Source: Rhyzopertha dominica (Eukaryota > Arthropoda > Insecta > Coleoptera > Bostrichidae). From it: a DNA stretch of 64,000 bases. The notes under the pieces are model-generated. The model was not told the origin of the DNA. It saw only the letters and a list, made by a program, of their open reading frames with translations, and searched no databases. This document shows, piece by piece, positions 22,128-33,919 of the stretch (the stretch's first letter is position 1; each line of letters begins with the position of its first letter). The stretch covers positions 26,220,942 to 26,284,941 of the forward strand of contig QCXZ01000001.1 in assembly GCA_025024175.1 (NCBI GenBank), in the 5' to 3' direction. A program made the translations under genes and the position numbers.

Positions 22128-25100
22128 TATGTTTTGTCTGTTTGCTTTTATTCTGAGAAATTAACCACAGCATGTATCAGAACTATCAGTAAAAAAATTA
22201 TTTTCGTTTATACTGTCTACATTACACATGTAGGTATACCGCTATTCACAGAACTTTAAAGTTATGTCATAAATAACGTAGTTCCATTACTATCATAAAA
22301 TACCCATGAGCACAACGGACAGAGAATAGCATGTTGGTAGGTTTAAGGTTGACAGTGACCAGTGAATCATGGAATGATTATGTATTTCGAGCTGTGTAAC
22401 TGACGCATATTTCAGATAAGTGAGATGAGAAAATGCCATTATTGTTTTACAGACGAACATTTGTTAAGATACCAGGTTTACTCTCCCTTTCTTTACATGT
22501 CTAGAATGTTATCTATGCGAATGGTCTACATACTTCTTAATTATTTCAATACATTGGCGTCGTTCATTAGTTGTTAGTATTTGTGATGCTTGAAATAAAT
22601 TTGTTTTTCAAGCACTGATTAAGGCGAATAAGTAAGCAGGTAACAAAACATTACTACATATATATTAGTTACACTATTTATCAAATGAATTAAGGTACGT
22701 AATGATGTTACAAAACTGCTGAAGATTTACGCTTTATAAAGTATTCTTGCTTTTCCAAAGTGTCTGTTTCTTACCCTGGATGTAAAGAGTTAAAATACAG
22801 GAACTGTGACCAGCAAAAAAACTAAGGTTTATTTACTTGTATCAGGTAACAAGTAGTACTGAGATTTGTAGATTTTCTAAATAGTAAGTTACACTTCAAA
22901 ATTCAAATATCTGGTTACTTATTGCCGAATAAAGGCAGGCTCGTTCGAATGCAGTATAATAATGATTAGAACCATTACCTCAGATCTAGAATCTAAGATC
23001 CAACGCTATATTTTCTTCATCCAAGTTCACCACAAATCAAAGTGCATTGCATGACCGATAATATGATAAAACTAGCCAGAACTACATTAGCGGAATAAAT
23101 ATTGCTTCAAATTTATAAATTTATAATAAACCTGAACAGGCTGCAAGAAAAAGATGTGCGCTTAGCAACTCAGTCTTTATGCAATGCAGTTGCACATGCA
23201 ATTGAATATGTGGAGAAATCAAGTACTGAACAGTTTACACCTCTTCCACTACAGGATTTATAAGAAGAAGCGATAAACTTTTGATATTTTAAATTTTCGA
23301 AATTTTTACGGGTAAGGTCTTAAATATATTTTGAAGAATTTGTTTATAAACTACAAAATATCTAATGTTCCTAAAAACTAAAAATGTAAATTATAGTAGT
23401 AAAAACATTTGCTCTGGGACTGATTATTACAATTAAGAATGAAGAAGATCAAGGGAAAAATTGACCAATAGCCCTAAGACACAACAACGGAAATATTCAT
23501 TGAGGCAATTACTGTTGCCAAATTCAGTTGCTGCAAGTGTCAGTGTCACAGTCGTCATTTTGATAAAGATTTAATTACAGCGTTTACATTTTTGGTAAGC
23601 AAAGCGAAATCAAAGTAGACAAATTAAAAAAATTAAGAAATCAAAGACATAATGATACTTTTAGAGCAAAAAATTATCTGATGAAATATTTTTTAATTAC
23701 ATTGCAGGATAGTTAAATCATTAATTAGCCTAAGTACATGTACTCATTGCAGTGAAATTTAACACTATAGAGAAAATGACTACCCAACCACGATAATTAT
23801 AGGCCGAATCAATTTTTCAAAATATTTACGCATCTTGTATCACGGAGAAGTTAATTCGTGCCTCGGATAGTTAATAAAAATCAACAAGAAAAAGAGGCTC
23901 TTCAATATGGCAATGAGATATTGATAATTTTTTACTAAAGCATTCAATAGCGGAAGAATTTTTGGGGTAAGATTTATGTTAGATTTAATTATTAAGAAAA
24001 ATAATTACGCGTTTTATAAAATGGAGAATGTATCACTATTCAAAATTAATTACTTTAGATCTTCAGGAAAAAGCTGCCTTGTAAAACAGAATTTAACCAA
24101 ATTAATATTATTTAAAACCTTCTAATGTTAAGTAGAAGTGCAATTATTTTGTTCCTATTAAATACATTTGTAGTTTTTAGGTAATATTGAACCTTTATAG
24201 TTTTTGTTTAATAAATTAAAGGCTGTGCTAGTTTATGTATGTACACATTTGTTTCAAATAGTTAAAAATTATTAGTGTGACCTAGTTACAGCGGAAGAAA
24301 TAACATTTCCAGCAAAAATATCCATTCTCTAAACAAATAAATTTAGTATTAGTAAATGAAGTAACTTTTATTAAATGGATGACTAGCAGTATAGATGTTT
24401 GTAGACATTTTTGAGTGCATGTGATATTCCTTTTTAAATTCTGATGTGTCGCTGAAACTGGCTTTAATTATATTTTTTATAAAGAAGTATAATTAAAATT
24501 TATTCATGACATCAATTTCATCGTTGTAGCATTCCTCGCACGCAGGTAATTTTCTACTTTTAACAAGTAAAAAACTTACAAAAAATTAGTAATCTCATCC
24601 GATTTTTAGAGTACCTATGCATTGGACGGTTGTTGTCTCACGTACCTGTCAAATTTTTATCCGCCACAAACTTCCCCATGAAACATCATCTGCCGCTTCG
24701 GAATTGAATTTTTATATACTTTTACTCCGATGCATCACCTTCATACGTCTTGCCTATTCAGCAGGAAATAACATATCCTTGGCTCTGTGTTCGAATATTT
24801 TTCCACGCCACTGAGCAACACTTTATCATTCAGGAATACGTTTAAGCGACAGAGTTCTGCCTTTTAGAGTTATTGAAAAGCTCGATCGCATATCTCGGGT
24901 TGATAGTAAAATAGGCGGCTGTCCATGCTCTCTGCTCGTTCCCCCGGGACGCTGTCGCATTTTTACGCCGCCTTCTCGATATGCGGCCTTAAAAAGTCTA
25001 AATAAAAATCCCGCCTTTGAAAATATCGAGACTGAACTTCTTTATCAAATGGTGACTTCCTGGTAAACCGATCACTGAAAGATAGATAACGAATAACTGT

Positions 25101-25767
25101 TTGTGTAGTAACTTTAAGTTCAAAATTATTTTAATCAATCAGTTGACTTACTCTAAATGTTGTAATAAAAGCATTATCTATCGCCATATTCAACCACCAT
25201 TAGACCTAAAAAAAGAACTAAAAATGTTTGGAACTCCCAAAGAAAAGTTTATTTCACTGTTTTAGAATTTATGTTCGCTTGAACTTATAAAATCCGGACA
25301 ATTCCAAACCGTACTTGAGTTTCAGTTTTAAATGTTATTTACTGAAATGTGCAGTTATCAATTTTCTTACATCATCATGTGGACACTACAAGGAATGATA
25401 AAAACCAGTGAAGTCATACTATTTTGCACATCAAAACGTGGCATTTTAAGTATTAAATAATCTAATGCTTTTGACAAATGTTCCACGTTTTTTACTAGAG
25501 CAATATAATGTTAGGAAACTATAGAAGCACTATGATCTCAAATAATGAATGCATTACCTGATAATTAGAAAAACCTTGCTGATAGCATGTAGGTAAAGAA
25601 TGTATACCATTTCTGGCACTTTTACGAGATATTGCAGCTAACGCAAAAGATAAAATATTGAAGATTTCATTTTACCGTCCTACTTTTATAATAAAATTAA
25701 GATTTTTGTAGAAATTTGTCATGGTATATAACGTAGTAAGCATTATGAAGATTACAAGTGTTAAGAA
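22128..25767. other. Intergenic stretch with a coding scrap and a GC-richer block
   Basis: A 48-codon plus frame near 23130-23262 (EKDVRLATQSLCNAVAHAIE, then EYVEKSSTEQFTPLPLQ) has protein-like composition but no identified family; it may be a remnant of an unrecognised element. A unique block at about 24600-25030 is GC-richer than its flanks and lacks a coding signature, so it may be regulatory. The remainder is AT-rich. Confidence 0.3.
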
Positions 25768-25789
25768 CCACAATAAATATTTTTTAATT
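25768..25789 (+). repeat. 22-bp target-site duplication of the LINE, 3' side
   Basis: The 22 bases starting CCACAATAAATA and ending TTAATT are identical to 30296-30317, including the run of six T. They mark the exact insertion point of the LINE. Confidence 0.92.
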
Positions 25790-26089
25790 GATTGATTGGT
25801 TGATTGAACCAGTGTACGGTAGGCATTTCTGCCGCTCCCGGATATACCGCCGGGCCGGCTACGTCTACGCCGGGTTGGAGGGGTTACACGCTTGTTGCTA
25901 GTGGGCTCCCACGTAGCGCATGTTACAGGAGTTTGGGGACTGGAATGGGGAGGTTTTCAGGGCATCCAACTAGCGGATACTTTTTATTAGTCTCCGTGTT
26001 GGATGGTGGCTCAGTTCGGATGATTTATTCTTGTTCTTCCTCGGACGAGCTGCTGTCTGAGATTGTATACAGCTTTAGGACTTCCTTAT

Positions 26090-26545
26090 TTATTGTTTCT
26101 TGTCTTTTGCGATTTCTGACCACTGTTCTTCATTTATGTTTGATTTTGCTATGATTCCCTCCACCGTTGTTCTCCATGTGTAACACGGTCGTCCTACTTT
26201 GAGCTTGTTGCTGTCCATTTTCCACGCTTTTTGTAGTATATGGTCCTTTCCTCTCCTTTGAATATGTCCCCAATATTTCATTACATATGTTTCTATTCCT
26301 TTTGTGATTGTCTTTCCCTCTAGGAGTTCTGTTGTCCTACGATTTTCGGTTTTTCTGACAGCTTTAGCCAGTAATTGCACGATGTTTCGTTCTGCGTTTC
26401 TCAAGCTTCTTCTGTTAGCTTTGGTAGTAGCGGCACTTTTTACTTCGTATGTCATGATGGGCAGGATTACCGATGTATATATGTTTTTCAAGATGCTCCA
26501 TTCCGGCTTGTGTTTCTCTACAAATGGTAGTATAGCTCTTGTCAC
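26090..26545 (-). pseudogene. LINE ORF C-terminal region
   Basis: A 151-codon open segment with the typical tail of RTE/CR1-like LINEs: YTSVILPIMTYEVKS (thumb region after RT), SLRNAERNIVQLLAK, then YVMKYWGHIQRRGKD and KVGRPCYTWRTTVEG (the 'WxGHxxR...GRPxxxW' block). It ends at a stop at 26090-26092, about 300 bases before the 3' end of the element. It belongs to the same insertion as the RT domain upstream, from which it is separated by at least one frameshift around 26600-26660. Confidence 0.85.
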
Positions 26546-26649
26546 TCTATGCGCGGTTTTTGTCCTCTCTTTGACTGTTTCTCTGCGGTTGAGTTTGCTT
26601 GTTATGTAGGTTCCCAGATATTTTATTTTGTTTGTCAGCCTTATGTTCC

Positions 26650-28171
26650 AGTTCCCTAGTTTATATTAACTACCTGTCTTTAACCTTTTCTCACTAAAGG
26701 GGTCTCTTATCATGACAGTGGTTTTGTTGTAGTTTGTGGTTAGCCCGTTTTCTGCTAGGTTATCTTCTACATTATTTAGTAAGTCGGTTAAGTCTTTTTC
26801 ATTCTCTGTTATTACCACTAGGTCATCTGCTTATGCCGGTATAAACGGAAGTTTTATTTTATTTCCTTGCCTGTTATATTTTTTTAATTGTGCGATTGTC
26901 TTTTGAATAATATCATCTAGCATCTAGCACAATTGTAAATATTCTTGGTGATATGTGGCATCCTTGCTTTACTACTCTGTTTTTTTTGTTTTACCGGGGT
27001 TATTTGGCCAAACCATTGTATTGTTGTATCTTCGTGTAGACAGGCCTTCGTTATTCTATTGATTAGGTAGTGGGGAACCTTTTCCTTTGCCAGGATTTCT
27101 GGTACAGATTGGTGATTTATCATATCGAATGCTTTCTTTAAATCTATAGACATGACGAACGTTTTTGTGCCTTCTCTCCATTTTTCTTCTAGTATGCACC
27201 TTACCGCGAACATGTGATCATCCACTGATCTGTTCTTCACAAAGGCTGCCTGATAGTGTGGCATTTCTGGGATGTACTTTTCTAGTTCTGAGAGAAGAAA
27301 GTATGCGTAGTATTTATACCCTACACTACATAGAGTTATTCTTCGATAGTCGTCCGTGTTTTGGGGAGTTTTTACTTTAGGAATAGGTATTTGTACCGTG
27401 GTATTCCAATCTTGGGGAATTTCATTTAGCAGCCAAGCTGTTGTAATTATTTTATGTATTTCTTGCTTTATTATTTCCGGTCCATATTTTATTAATTCGT
27501 TGTTTATCCTATCCAGGCCTGGTGCTTTATTATTTTTCAAGCTGTTTATGATTCGATCTAGTTCTTCTAATGTTAGTGGTTCGCTTAACGGCCAGTGGTC
27601 TCTTTCATCAATGCATTTTACCCTCGGTGTCTTGTTATCGTCTTCCATTTTTTGTATCCAGTGTTTTATTGGGATGTATTTGTTGAAATTCTTGTTGCTT
27701 TCTCTTCGGTATTTTTTGAAATATTTGAATGTGTAGTTGAGTCGCTCTCCTTCTGGCCTCTCGAGAATTTTTTCAAAAAACTCCTGGCATTTCCTATCTT
27801 CGTGTTGCTTTTGGGCATTTCTTACTTCTAGTTTTGCTAGTTTTATTTGTTGTAGCCCACTGTGATCGGGTTTCTTTGTTCTCTTAATTGCCTTTTCATA
27901 GTTGTCAATCGCAGCTTTCCTGTTTGGCGAGAGAGGGGACCTTTCTCTTTTTTAACGTTTGTTTTGCTGCTTCCTTTACGCGTGTTGTTATTTCTTTCCA
28001 GTTTAGGGGGTTTTCTTTGTTTTTAAGTTTGATTTTTAGAGTTTTTGTATATTCTTCTCTTATCTTTTTTACCTTCAGTAAGCTAATGTTAATTCTTTCA
28101 TTTTGACTGTGCTTGTCTCCTTTTGTGTATTGTTTATTTGTAATTATGTTCTCTAGGTAAGTATATACCAT
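26650..28171 (-). pseudogene. LINE reverse transcriptase domain and linker
   Basis: The Lys-rich linker 27905-28171 leads into RT. The segment 26917-27648 holds the fingers and palm: NNKAPGLDRINNELI, TVQIPIPK, DDYRRITLCSVGYK, AAFVKNRSVDDHM, then motif A MSIDLKKAFDM at about 27121-27153 with the first catalytic Asp. Downstream, at 26822-26840, the frame reads IPA-stop-ADDLVV: the Tyr of the YADD active-site box has become TAA (complement of 26831-26833), while the two Asp remain. It then continues ENEKDLTDLLNN. RT copies the element RNA at the nicked target. The stop in the catalytic box plus a shift near 26960 kill it. Confidence 0.88.
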
Positions 28172-28193
28172 TTTGTGGTCAGTCCGTAGGTTT

Positions 28194-28823
28194 TCAATCC
28201 ATTTGGCTTTTACCTTCTTTGTTTTTATAGTACCGTCCGTTGCCGTTGCTCCACGTAATGAGGCAGGATTTGGAGTTACTCCAGGTGTTTTTTATTGTGA
28301 GGTTAAAAAGATGAGCGATATTTTTTAGTTGGCATCCATTTTCGTTTGTCCATACATGCAATGTATTTGGTCCTATTATGAGTTTGTCCTCTGTAGTTTG
28401 GTCCTCACTCCCTATGTGTGAACTGAAATCCCCCATCAGAACGATGGATTTTTGTAAGCTTCGTTTTCGTATTTCTTGTGTTAATCGTCTGAATGTTGGT
28501 GCGGATCTTTTATCTGATGGCACGTGTGCGCCTATTATGCAGATTATGTTATTTTCGGTTATGTTGGCCGCAATTATGTTTTCATTAATCGCATCTACTG
28601 TTATGTTCTGCGTATTCTTTTTCACTAGGATTGCTACTCCTCGATTAGTTTTTTCGTTCTGTCCTCCACTTAAGTGCCATTTATAGTGTTTTGTTGTTGC
28701 TACTCCTTCGGGCATAAGCGTTTCCTGTATGCATGCTATTTCTATTCCTTCATTCCACAGTGATTTATCAATTTTGCTGCGTTTTTCTATGCTTATACAT
28801 CCTCTGACGTTCCAAGTGGCCAT
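28194..28823 (-). pseudogene. LINE apurinic/apyrimidinic-like endonuclease domain
   Basis: Starts MATWNVRGCISIEKRSKID, the N-terminal block of APE-type LINE endonucleases (TWNVRG with the catalytic Asn). It continues with IACIQETLMPE (the metal-binding Glu in QET), then GVAILVKKN, IGAHVPSD and LMGDFSSHIGSE (the D-N pair usually 'GDFNA'; here Asp is kept and Asn is Ser). This enzyme nicks target DNA to prime reverse transcription. It ends as SQMD at a stop at 28194, within the SxxDH region, so the C-terminal catalytic His is lost or shifted. It is 210 codons long, close to the usual size of about 230, between the OTU and RT parts of the same element. Confidence 0.85.
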
Positions 28824-29061
28824 TTTGAGTCCATTTCCTGCATTTTCTCTATATTGTTCTTGCGTGATGCTGTCTATGCCTCTTTGAGTTATTTCGTATG
28901 TATTTATTTCGTTCCTTTGCTCGAGCTCCAGGTGGGGTGAAGGTGTAATGGGTGATGTATCTTGGCTTTTAACATTAGCTCCTTTTGTCGGGAGTTCATT
29001 GCTGTTGTCCTGATTTTATTTGGTTGTGTTTGTTCCCATGTCCTCTTAGTTTCCGTATATT

Positions 29062-29542
29062 ATTATCGCGCTGTCATAGTGGCTTCTTACTCCTCCTTGG
29101 AGTCTGTATACAATGTTTATTTGTTTTCCAGTATTTTATTCCTCTTCGGTGTATTCGTCCGGTTGGAATGTTATTGTTTCCCCTTGTTCCATGTGAACTA
29201 CTATTTTTCTATGTAGCATTTCTGCTGTTGCCGTTATAATTTCTTCTCCTCCCCAGAATCCATCCTGTTCGAGATCGTTTAGGAGTGCTGGAATTCTATT
29301 GGCTGTTTCTATTGAGTTATATTTTGAACGGTTTCTTCCAAGCTACTTCTGAATTTCCAAATGTTTTGTCTAATGTATTTAACAGCTTTTCTTCTTATTT
29401 CTCTTGTGAGGGTTTTATGTTCTTTTTGGGTAATATTCTCTCCGTATATTTGGTGAGCCAGTGCACTTAGGAGGCAGTTTCCATCTCCTGGGATTTTCTG
29501 CACCATGATTGTGTGGTTTCTTGTAAGCACCGTTTCAAGCAT
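29062..29542 (-). pseudogene. OTU-like cysteine protease domain of the LINE
   Basis: OTU proteases cleave ubiquitin chains; in transposons their role is not settled. The catalytic Cys block reads GDGNCLLSALAHQIYG (DGNCLL at 29468-29485), matching the OTU 'DGNCLF' signature with Asp and Cys. After a frameshift near 29310, the downstream half reads FWGGEEIITATAEMLHRK, then INIVYRL and SHYDSAI (HYDS at 29070-29081), the OTU His block. All three catalytic elements are therefore present, split over two frames with one extra in-frame stop. The ORF begins at ATG 29540-29542 (MLETVLTRNHTIMVQK). It lies directly upstream of the endonuclease in the same element, and the linker sequence stays open into the endonuclease start. 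Confidence 0.82.
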
Positions 29543-30295
29543 TTTTCCTCTTCCTTCTATACTTCTATGTGTATTTATTTGTCCCCTATTGTTGATTTGT
29601 TTTTACTGTAAGAACCTCTAAAGAGACGAAAGCTGTTATTATTGTTTTGTGGGTTAGTTGTTTATTTTATTTGTTAATACTAGGGCTTTTAAGTTTATTA
29701 TTACTATTATTTCTTTTTAAGATCTTGCTGATGTTCTAATATCGCCCATGAGGCAGATCATGGTACCTACGTTTGGTCTATTTTTAGACGTACTTTTTTA
29801 CTCTTTCAAGTGTCTTTTGTCTGTCTTCAAGGTCTAACAATCTGGGGTGGTTTGTTTCTACCTGCGTTTGACCGTTTCAGCCCCAAAATACGCTCGGTGT
29901 AGCGTTATATCGCACAAAATCCCGTACTTGGTTATACAGAGAAAGAGAAATAATATGTACTATTGTTAATTATGCACATGCAACATGCTTAGTAATTACT
30001 ACGTCAGTCAATTATTTTTTTTACTGTCTTATCTTATTTTAGTTCCTGTTGCATTCGGTGTACTTGGTAGGGTGTTCTCTCACGTGGTCCAGGTAAGCTC
30101 AGGTAACAGGTATACACCTGGGTTCTCAGGTGTGCCACAACCACTTTTACCACGCTAAGCACTTGTCCCTCACCTTATGACCGTGCAACACTCACTAAAT
30201 ATAGTTTAGTTGTTTATTAATTTCATAAAAAGCTAGTAAACTTGTAGAGCTGTTCGGGCGCATGTCCGTGTATGACCACCGCTCAAACCGAACTC

Positions 30296-30317
30296 CCACA
30301 ATAAATATTTTTTAATT
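30296..30317 (+). repeat. 22-bp target-site duplication of the LINE, 5' side
   Basis: Identical to 25768-25789 over all 22 positions. Confidence 0.92.
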
Positions 30318-31926
30318 ATTAAAAAATATTATATTTTTATACATTAACTGCTATATATCTGTACACGAAAATTTAATTCAGGAATATACAGAGAAACTAG
30401 AGTTTTAAATTAATAAAGAAAATCACTCAAAACAGCAGAACAAGCAATTATTATTAAAGGTTATTTTAAAAATTACATTTCGAATACAACGTTACTGCTT
30501 TTTCAATTTTTTTGTTTTTAACTTTTAAAAAATATGATCAGTCGCAAAGAGTAAACGGATAGATCGAATGCCTCCCGTAGCTCGCTGTGTCTTTCATAGG
30601 GTAGTATATATGCTTTAAGTAGAATTGCGATTTAGTTAAACTCATCTACGTCCGAATCATACTAGCAAAGACACCGGGTGGTAAAGTTCTGATTTTTTCC
30701 CATATCCTTAATAACTTTTTAAACTATTGAAATATTTTAATCTGTTTTTTTATTTGAACAGTCCTCATATTATGTGCGCTAGCGGGGAAGATGGATTTTA
30801 GTGGACCTTATCCAGGATCGAAGAAATGCGCTGCCAAAGGCGGTTTAATTTCTTGTTGAATTATAATTTGTAGTTCCTGTCGAAAATAGATTGCGACACC
30901 TCTTTTGATACACAAGAACAAGATATAGTACTGGTAGACCGTGTCACGCCGCTGCAGTCGGAATAGCAAAGGGGGCGCCACACAGTTTTTTGTTTTACTC
31001 AAACAATGAACTACTCTTGACGAAAATTGTGAAAAGCCTCAATATAAAACAAAACACCAAGGTACTCTTGTACACGTAGAGCGTATATTTAATAAAAAGG
31101 GTATACATGCTTTTAAATATTATAATAGAACTGAATTACTTATTAGGTACGTGAAAGTTAAGTATAAATAAGTGAATGTGTCAAAGAACCCATAATGAAG
31201 TTAAATTATGCCAAAAAGAATCAAGCCCTTCGCCAGAAAAGCTTTATTCATTAATATTCGCAAATCGTTTCCGTTAACCTCCGCACTGGCCAGCGCTTCG
31301 CAATAAGGAAAGATTCGTAGCAATCGACAGTAAATTGTCGCAAATAATTCCGAACTACTACGATGATAACCGCGAACAATAACCCTGTGGCGTTACAAAG
31401 AGTTTATTCCACGCTAGCAACGAACTGAAGGTTCGTTTGGTTAAGAACGGCTGTTAAGAACTTATTTAAAAAAGAAACATGAGCTGAAGGCTCCTACAAT
31501 GAATTTAAAAGAATGTGTATGAGCTGAATTCTCTTCTAACAAACAGGTTANTTCAAAACACAACAACGTTTACAGGCCAAAGAGGGTTCGACGACTACAA
31601 CCTTGTCCTCCTTAACTGGGAACAACCCAGAGCGACGGGTGTGTGGCCACAGTGTTTCGAGTAAAATCCTAAGCTTGTGGCAAAGAGGAGATTGGATTTC
31701 GCACGTTGCAAATCAATCCAAATTATACGACGAAAAAAAAAACAAAATCAAAGCTAACGAGGCCTAAAATAGGACGAGGAAGAATTAACAAACGTTCGAT
31801 TAGATGAGTTCTTACTCATTATATACGGAGGGCGGCTCGGATGTTTTTAATGTTTGTGGTGGATCTCGTCAAAATCATTAATCCCAAGATGTATGGATGT
31901 TCAATGCTCAATCCTCAAAAAAACAT
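30318..31926. other. Intergenic stretch, no recognised gene
   Basis: AT-rich to about 31190. The part 31200-31560 is unique and less AT-rich, with repeated 'GAGCTGAAGGCTC'-like phrases (31425, 31481, 31521), and could be an unrecognised element. One N at 31551. Confidence 0.3.
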
Positions 31927-32913
31927 CTAACAATGTCTCAATAAACTAGTATCTTGATTCAGGTCTAAAGACCATCGTGGGTTGGAATTGCTTTCTAACG
32001 TTTCGCTAGCACGAGTGGCAACCTCTTTCAGAGGTCCTTCCATCTCCGGTGTTGGATGTAAATGACGAGTTCTCCTGCGCAAGTTGTATTTATACTTGTG
32101 GGTCGGGGGCGAGGCTTGTTCCGCTTCGGTTAACGTCAGGATGTCGATCGGCACAGCTCGGATGTTCTTGAGAATCGGGTTCCAGATCCGGTTGAGCCTG
32201 AGTATGTTTGTGGCCCTCGATGGCTTCCCTGGCCAGTCTGCTGTGATAGCCGTTGACTGATGCTAGCAACCTACAGTTCTCAAAGTGTATCCTGTGGTCC
32301 CCGTTGCTCAATGCGGGCTCGGCTACAGCAGACTTCTCAGTTTGTCCTAACCAGCAGTCTACTTTATGCTCCTTGAGTCTCGTTCGCATTGATCTCTTGG
32401 TGGTTCCAATGTGACCCTGCCACAAGATCACGGTATGCGGTAGACTCCTGCTGATGAAAGTGTGTCCCTCTTGTCCTTCGCTGATCTATGGTCTGCTGGA
32501 TCTTCTTCGTAGGTCTGAAAATTGTTCTGATGTCATGCCTCTTCAGAACTCTGCTAATCCTGTCCGTGACACTAGCAACATACGGAAGATAAGCCTGGGA
32601 GGAGGAAGGTGGTTGTTCGATTTCCCTTGATGATCTCTAGCCCATTGACTTCTCGATCTCCCTATTAATGTAACCATTTGCCTCGAACGCAGTTCTCAGG
32701 TGTTCAAGTGTCGCTTGTAGGTTCTCGGGTTCGCAAATCCTTCGAGCTCGTTCTGTCAGGGTTCTGATGACTCGATATCTCTGACTCGGGTGTTGGTTGG
32801 ACAAAGCGTGCAGGTATCTGTCCGTATGTGTTGGTTTCCTGTACACTGTGGTCCATCTTGTTACCACGCTTCCTCACTAGTACATTCAAGATGACTACGT
32901 TTTGATGCGACAA
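31927..32913 (-). mobile_element. Penelope-like element, 5'-truncated
   Basis: Minus-strand Penelope remains. 32637-32867 reads VYRKPTHTDRYLHALSN and QRYRVIRTLTERARRI, then HLRTAFEANGYI, the conserved region after the RT thumb in Penelope-like elements. The GIY-YIG endonuclease follows: SAGVYRIP, a stop, a frameshift, then HIGTTKRSMRTRLKEHKVD (32090-32431; the Tyr of YIG is His), and FENCRLLASV...REAIEGHKH. The end at 31927-32154 holds KYNLRRRTRHLHP and an EVATRASETLESNSNPRWSL tail typical of these elements. The RT catalytic core is missing, so the copy is 5'-truncated at about 32920. A hammerhead-like GAAAC motif occurs at 32000-32004. Confidence 0.82.
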
Positions 32914-33468
32914 ATCCTAATCGTCGAGTGACAATGATTTCGAATACCCAAAACCTAACAAAGTTCGCAGTAAAAGAACTCCTTGATTGTCAACGTACTG
33001 ACCAGAAACTGATTCGACGCAACCGTATTTGAAGAATAAGGCGTACTTCTATAAACGAGTCGTTCCGATATAGCCAAGTGCTCAACGGGTTGCCTATAGC
33101 AAGGCGTCAGCGTTCGACGAAAATTACTTGTTACAAGATACATGGGGAGAAATGGTTCCTATCATATTATTTTGCGCCACAATGTCACTCCCAATTAAAA
33201 ATAAACTATCAGTGACAACCATGAGCCAGAAAGATCGTAGCTCGGAACAACAAATTATTATTAAATCCCTAACGAAGGAAGTGATAAAACCAGAAGACTT
33301 AAAGCACAATCTGAGTAAGAAACATTAGATACCTATTCATAAATGAAACATATCTTTCAAATCGAAAATAAGCCACATCCTTGACGTGCAAGAACTGCAA
33401 CGACTGACGAGAATGCTGATCAAATTGATAAACTTACTCGCGATAATCATCACATCACTATATGAGTA
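32914..33468. other. Spacer between Penelope and mariner remnants
   Basis: Short frames on both strands without recognisable similarity. The part 33128-33328 is open on the plus strand and may include a mangled mariner N-terminus, but I cannot support that. Confidence 0.3.
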
Positions 33469-33840
33469 TTGACACTTTTCGATTCTATAATCAGGAAGGA
33501 CTTGCAAATATCAGAAAGTGTGTACAAGTGGATTTTTAGATTTCTAACAGACAAGCACGAAAAGACACGATTGCAGATTGCTTACTTTTTGTTGGATCGC
33601 TATGAGCACAAGACTGAGAAAGCAGAAACAATGTTCGCTGCTGGCGACGAACGACTAACTGTTAACGCAGAGAATTACTAGAGTCTCCTAGAAGGCCATG
33701 TTAAGACAGCTACTAGGAATAAGCGGAAGAAATCTCAGAAATCCGTTTGCTGTCTGCAAGACAACAGTCCACTTCATACTGCAGCTCACACTGCGTAGAC
33801 AATCCAAAAGTTAAAATGTATTAGAAACTACCAAACCGAT
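33469..33840 (+). pseudogene. Mariner-family transposase fragment
   Basis: One plus frame, broken by two stops, reads EKTRLQIAYFLLDRYEH and MFAAGDE (compare the mariner 'RL..CxxLLxRy...FL.RIVTGDE' block carrying the first catalytic Asp). After a deletion it reads NY-stop-SLLEGHVKTATRNKRKKS, then VCCLQDNSPLHTAAHTA and TIQKLKC, which corresponds to 'LLQDNARPHTAxxTxxxIxxLxWE' with the second catalytic Asp. The segment between GDE and the LLEGH block, about 60 residues in intact mariners, is absent. The third Asp block (YSPDLAPSDF) is not seen. Mariner transposases cut and paste at TA; this one is dead. Confidence 0.7.
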
Positions 33841-33919
33841 GGCGTCGGTACATCACACATGAGCGGGTTTATCTGGTGTAAATCTGCTTTATTCGGTCAG
33901 TTTTTTTCCGTCTTTCTCT

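Larger units (their letters stand above)
25790..30295 (-). mobile_element. OTU-containing LINE (RTE-like), full span 4506 bp
   Basis: A minus-strand non-LTR retrotransposon delimited by a perfect 22-bp target-site duplication. In transcription order: about 750 bp of 5' leader, OTU cysteine-protease-like domain (29542 to 29062), AP endonuclease (from 28823), reverse transcriptase (about 27600 to 26650), a C-terminal tail (to 26090), a 3' UTR of about 300 bp and a short tandem tail of CAAT/TCAA units at 25790-25808. Simple tandem tails and the RT sequence (NNKAPGLDRINNELIKYG, TDDYRRITLCSVGYKYYA) point to the RTE group. The frame is interrupted by several stops and shifts, so this copy is dead, but it appears to be inserted at or near full length. 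Confidence 0.88.

Noticed and set aside
27165..29470. Many plus-strand open frames, some hydrophobic
   Set aside because: Antisense to the LINE; the minus strand has endonuclease, OTU and RT motifs.
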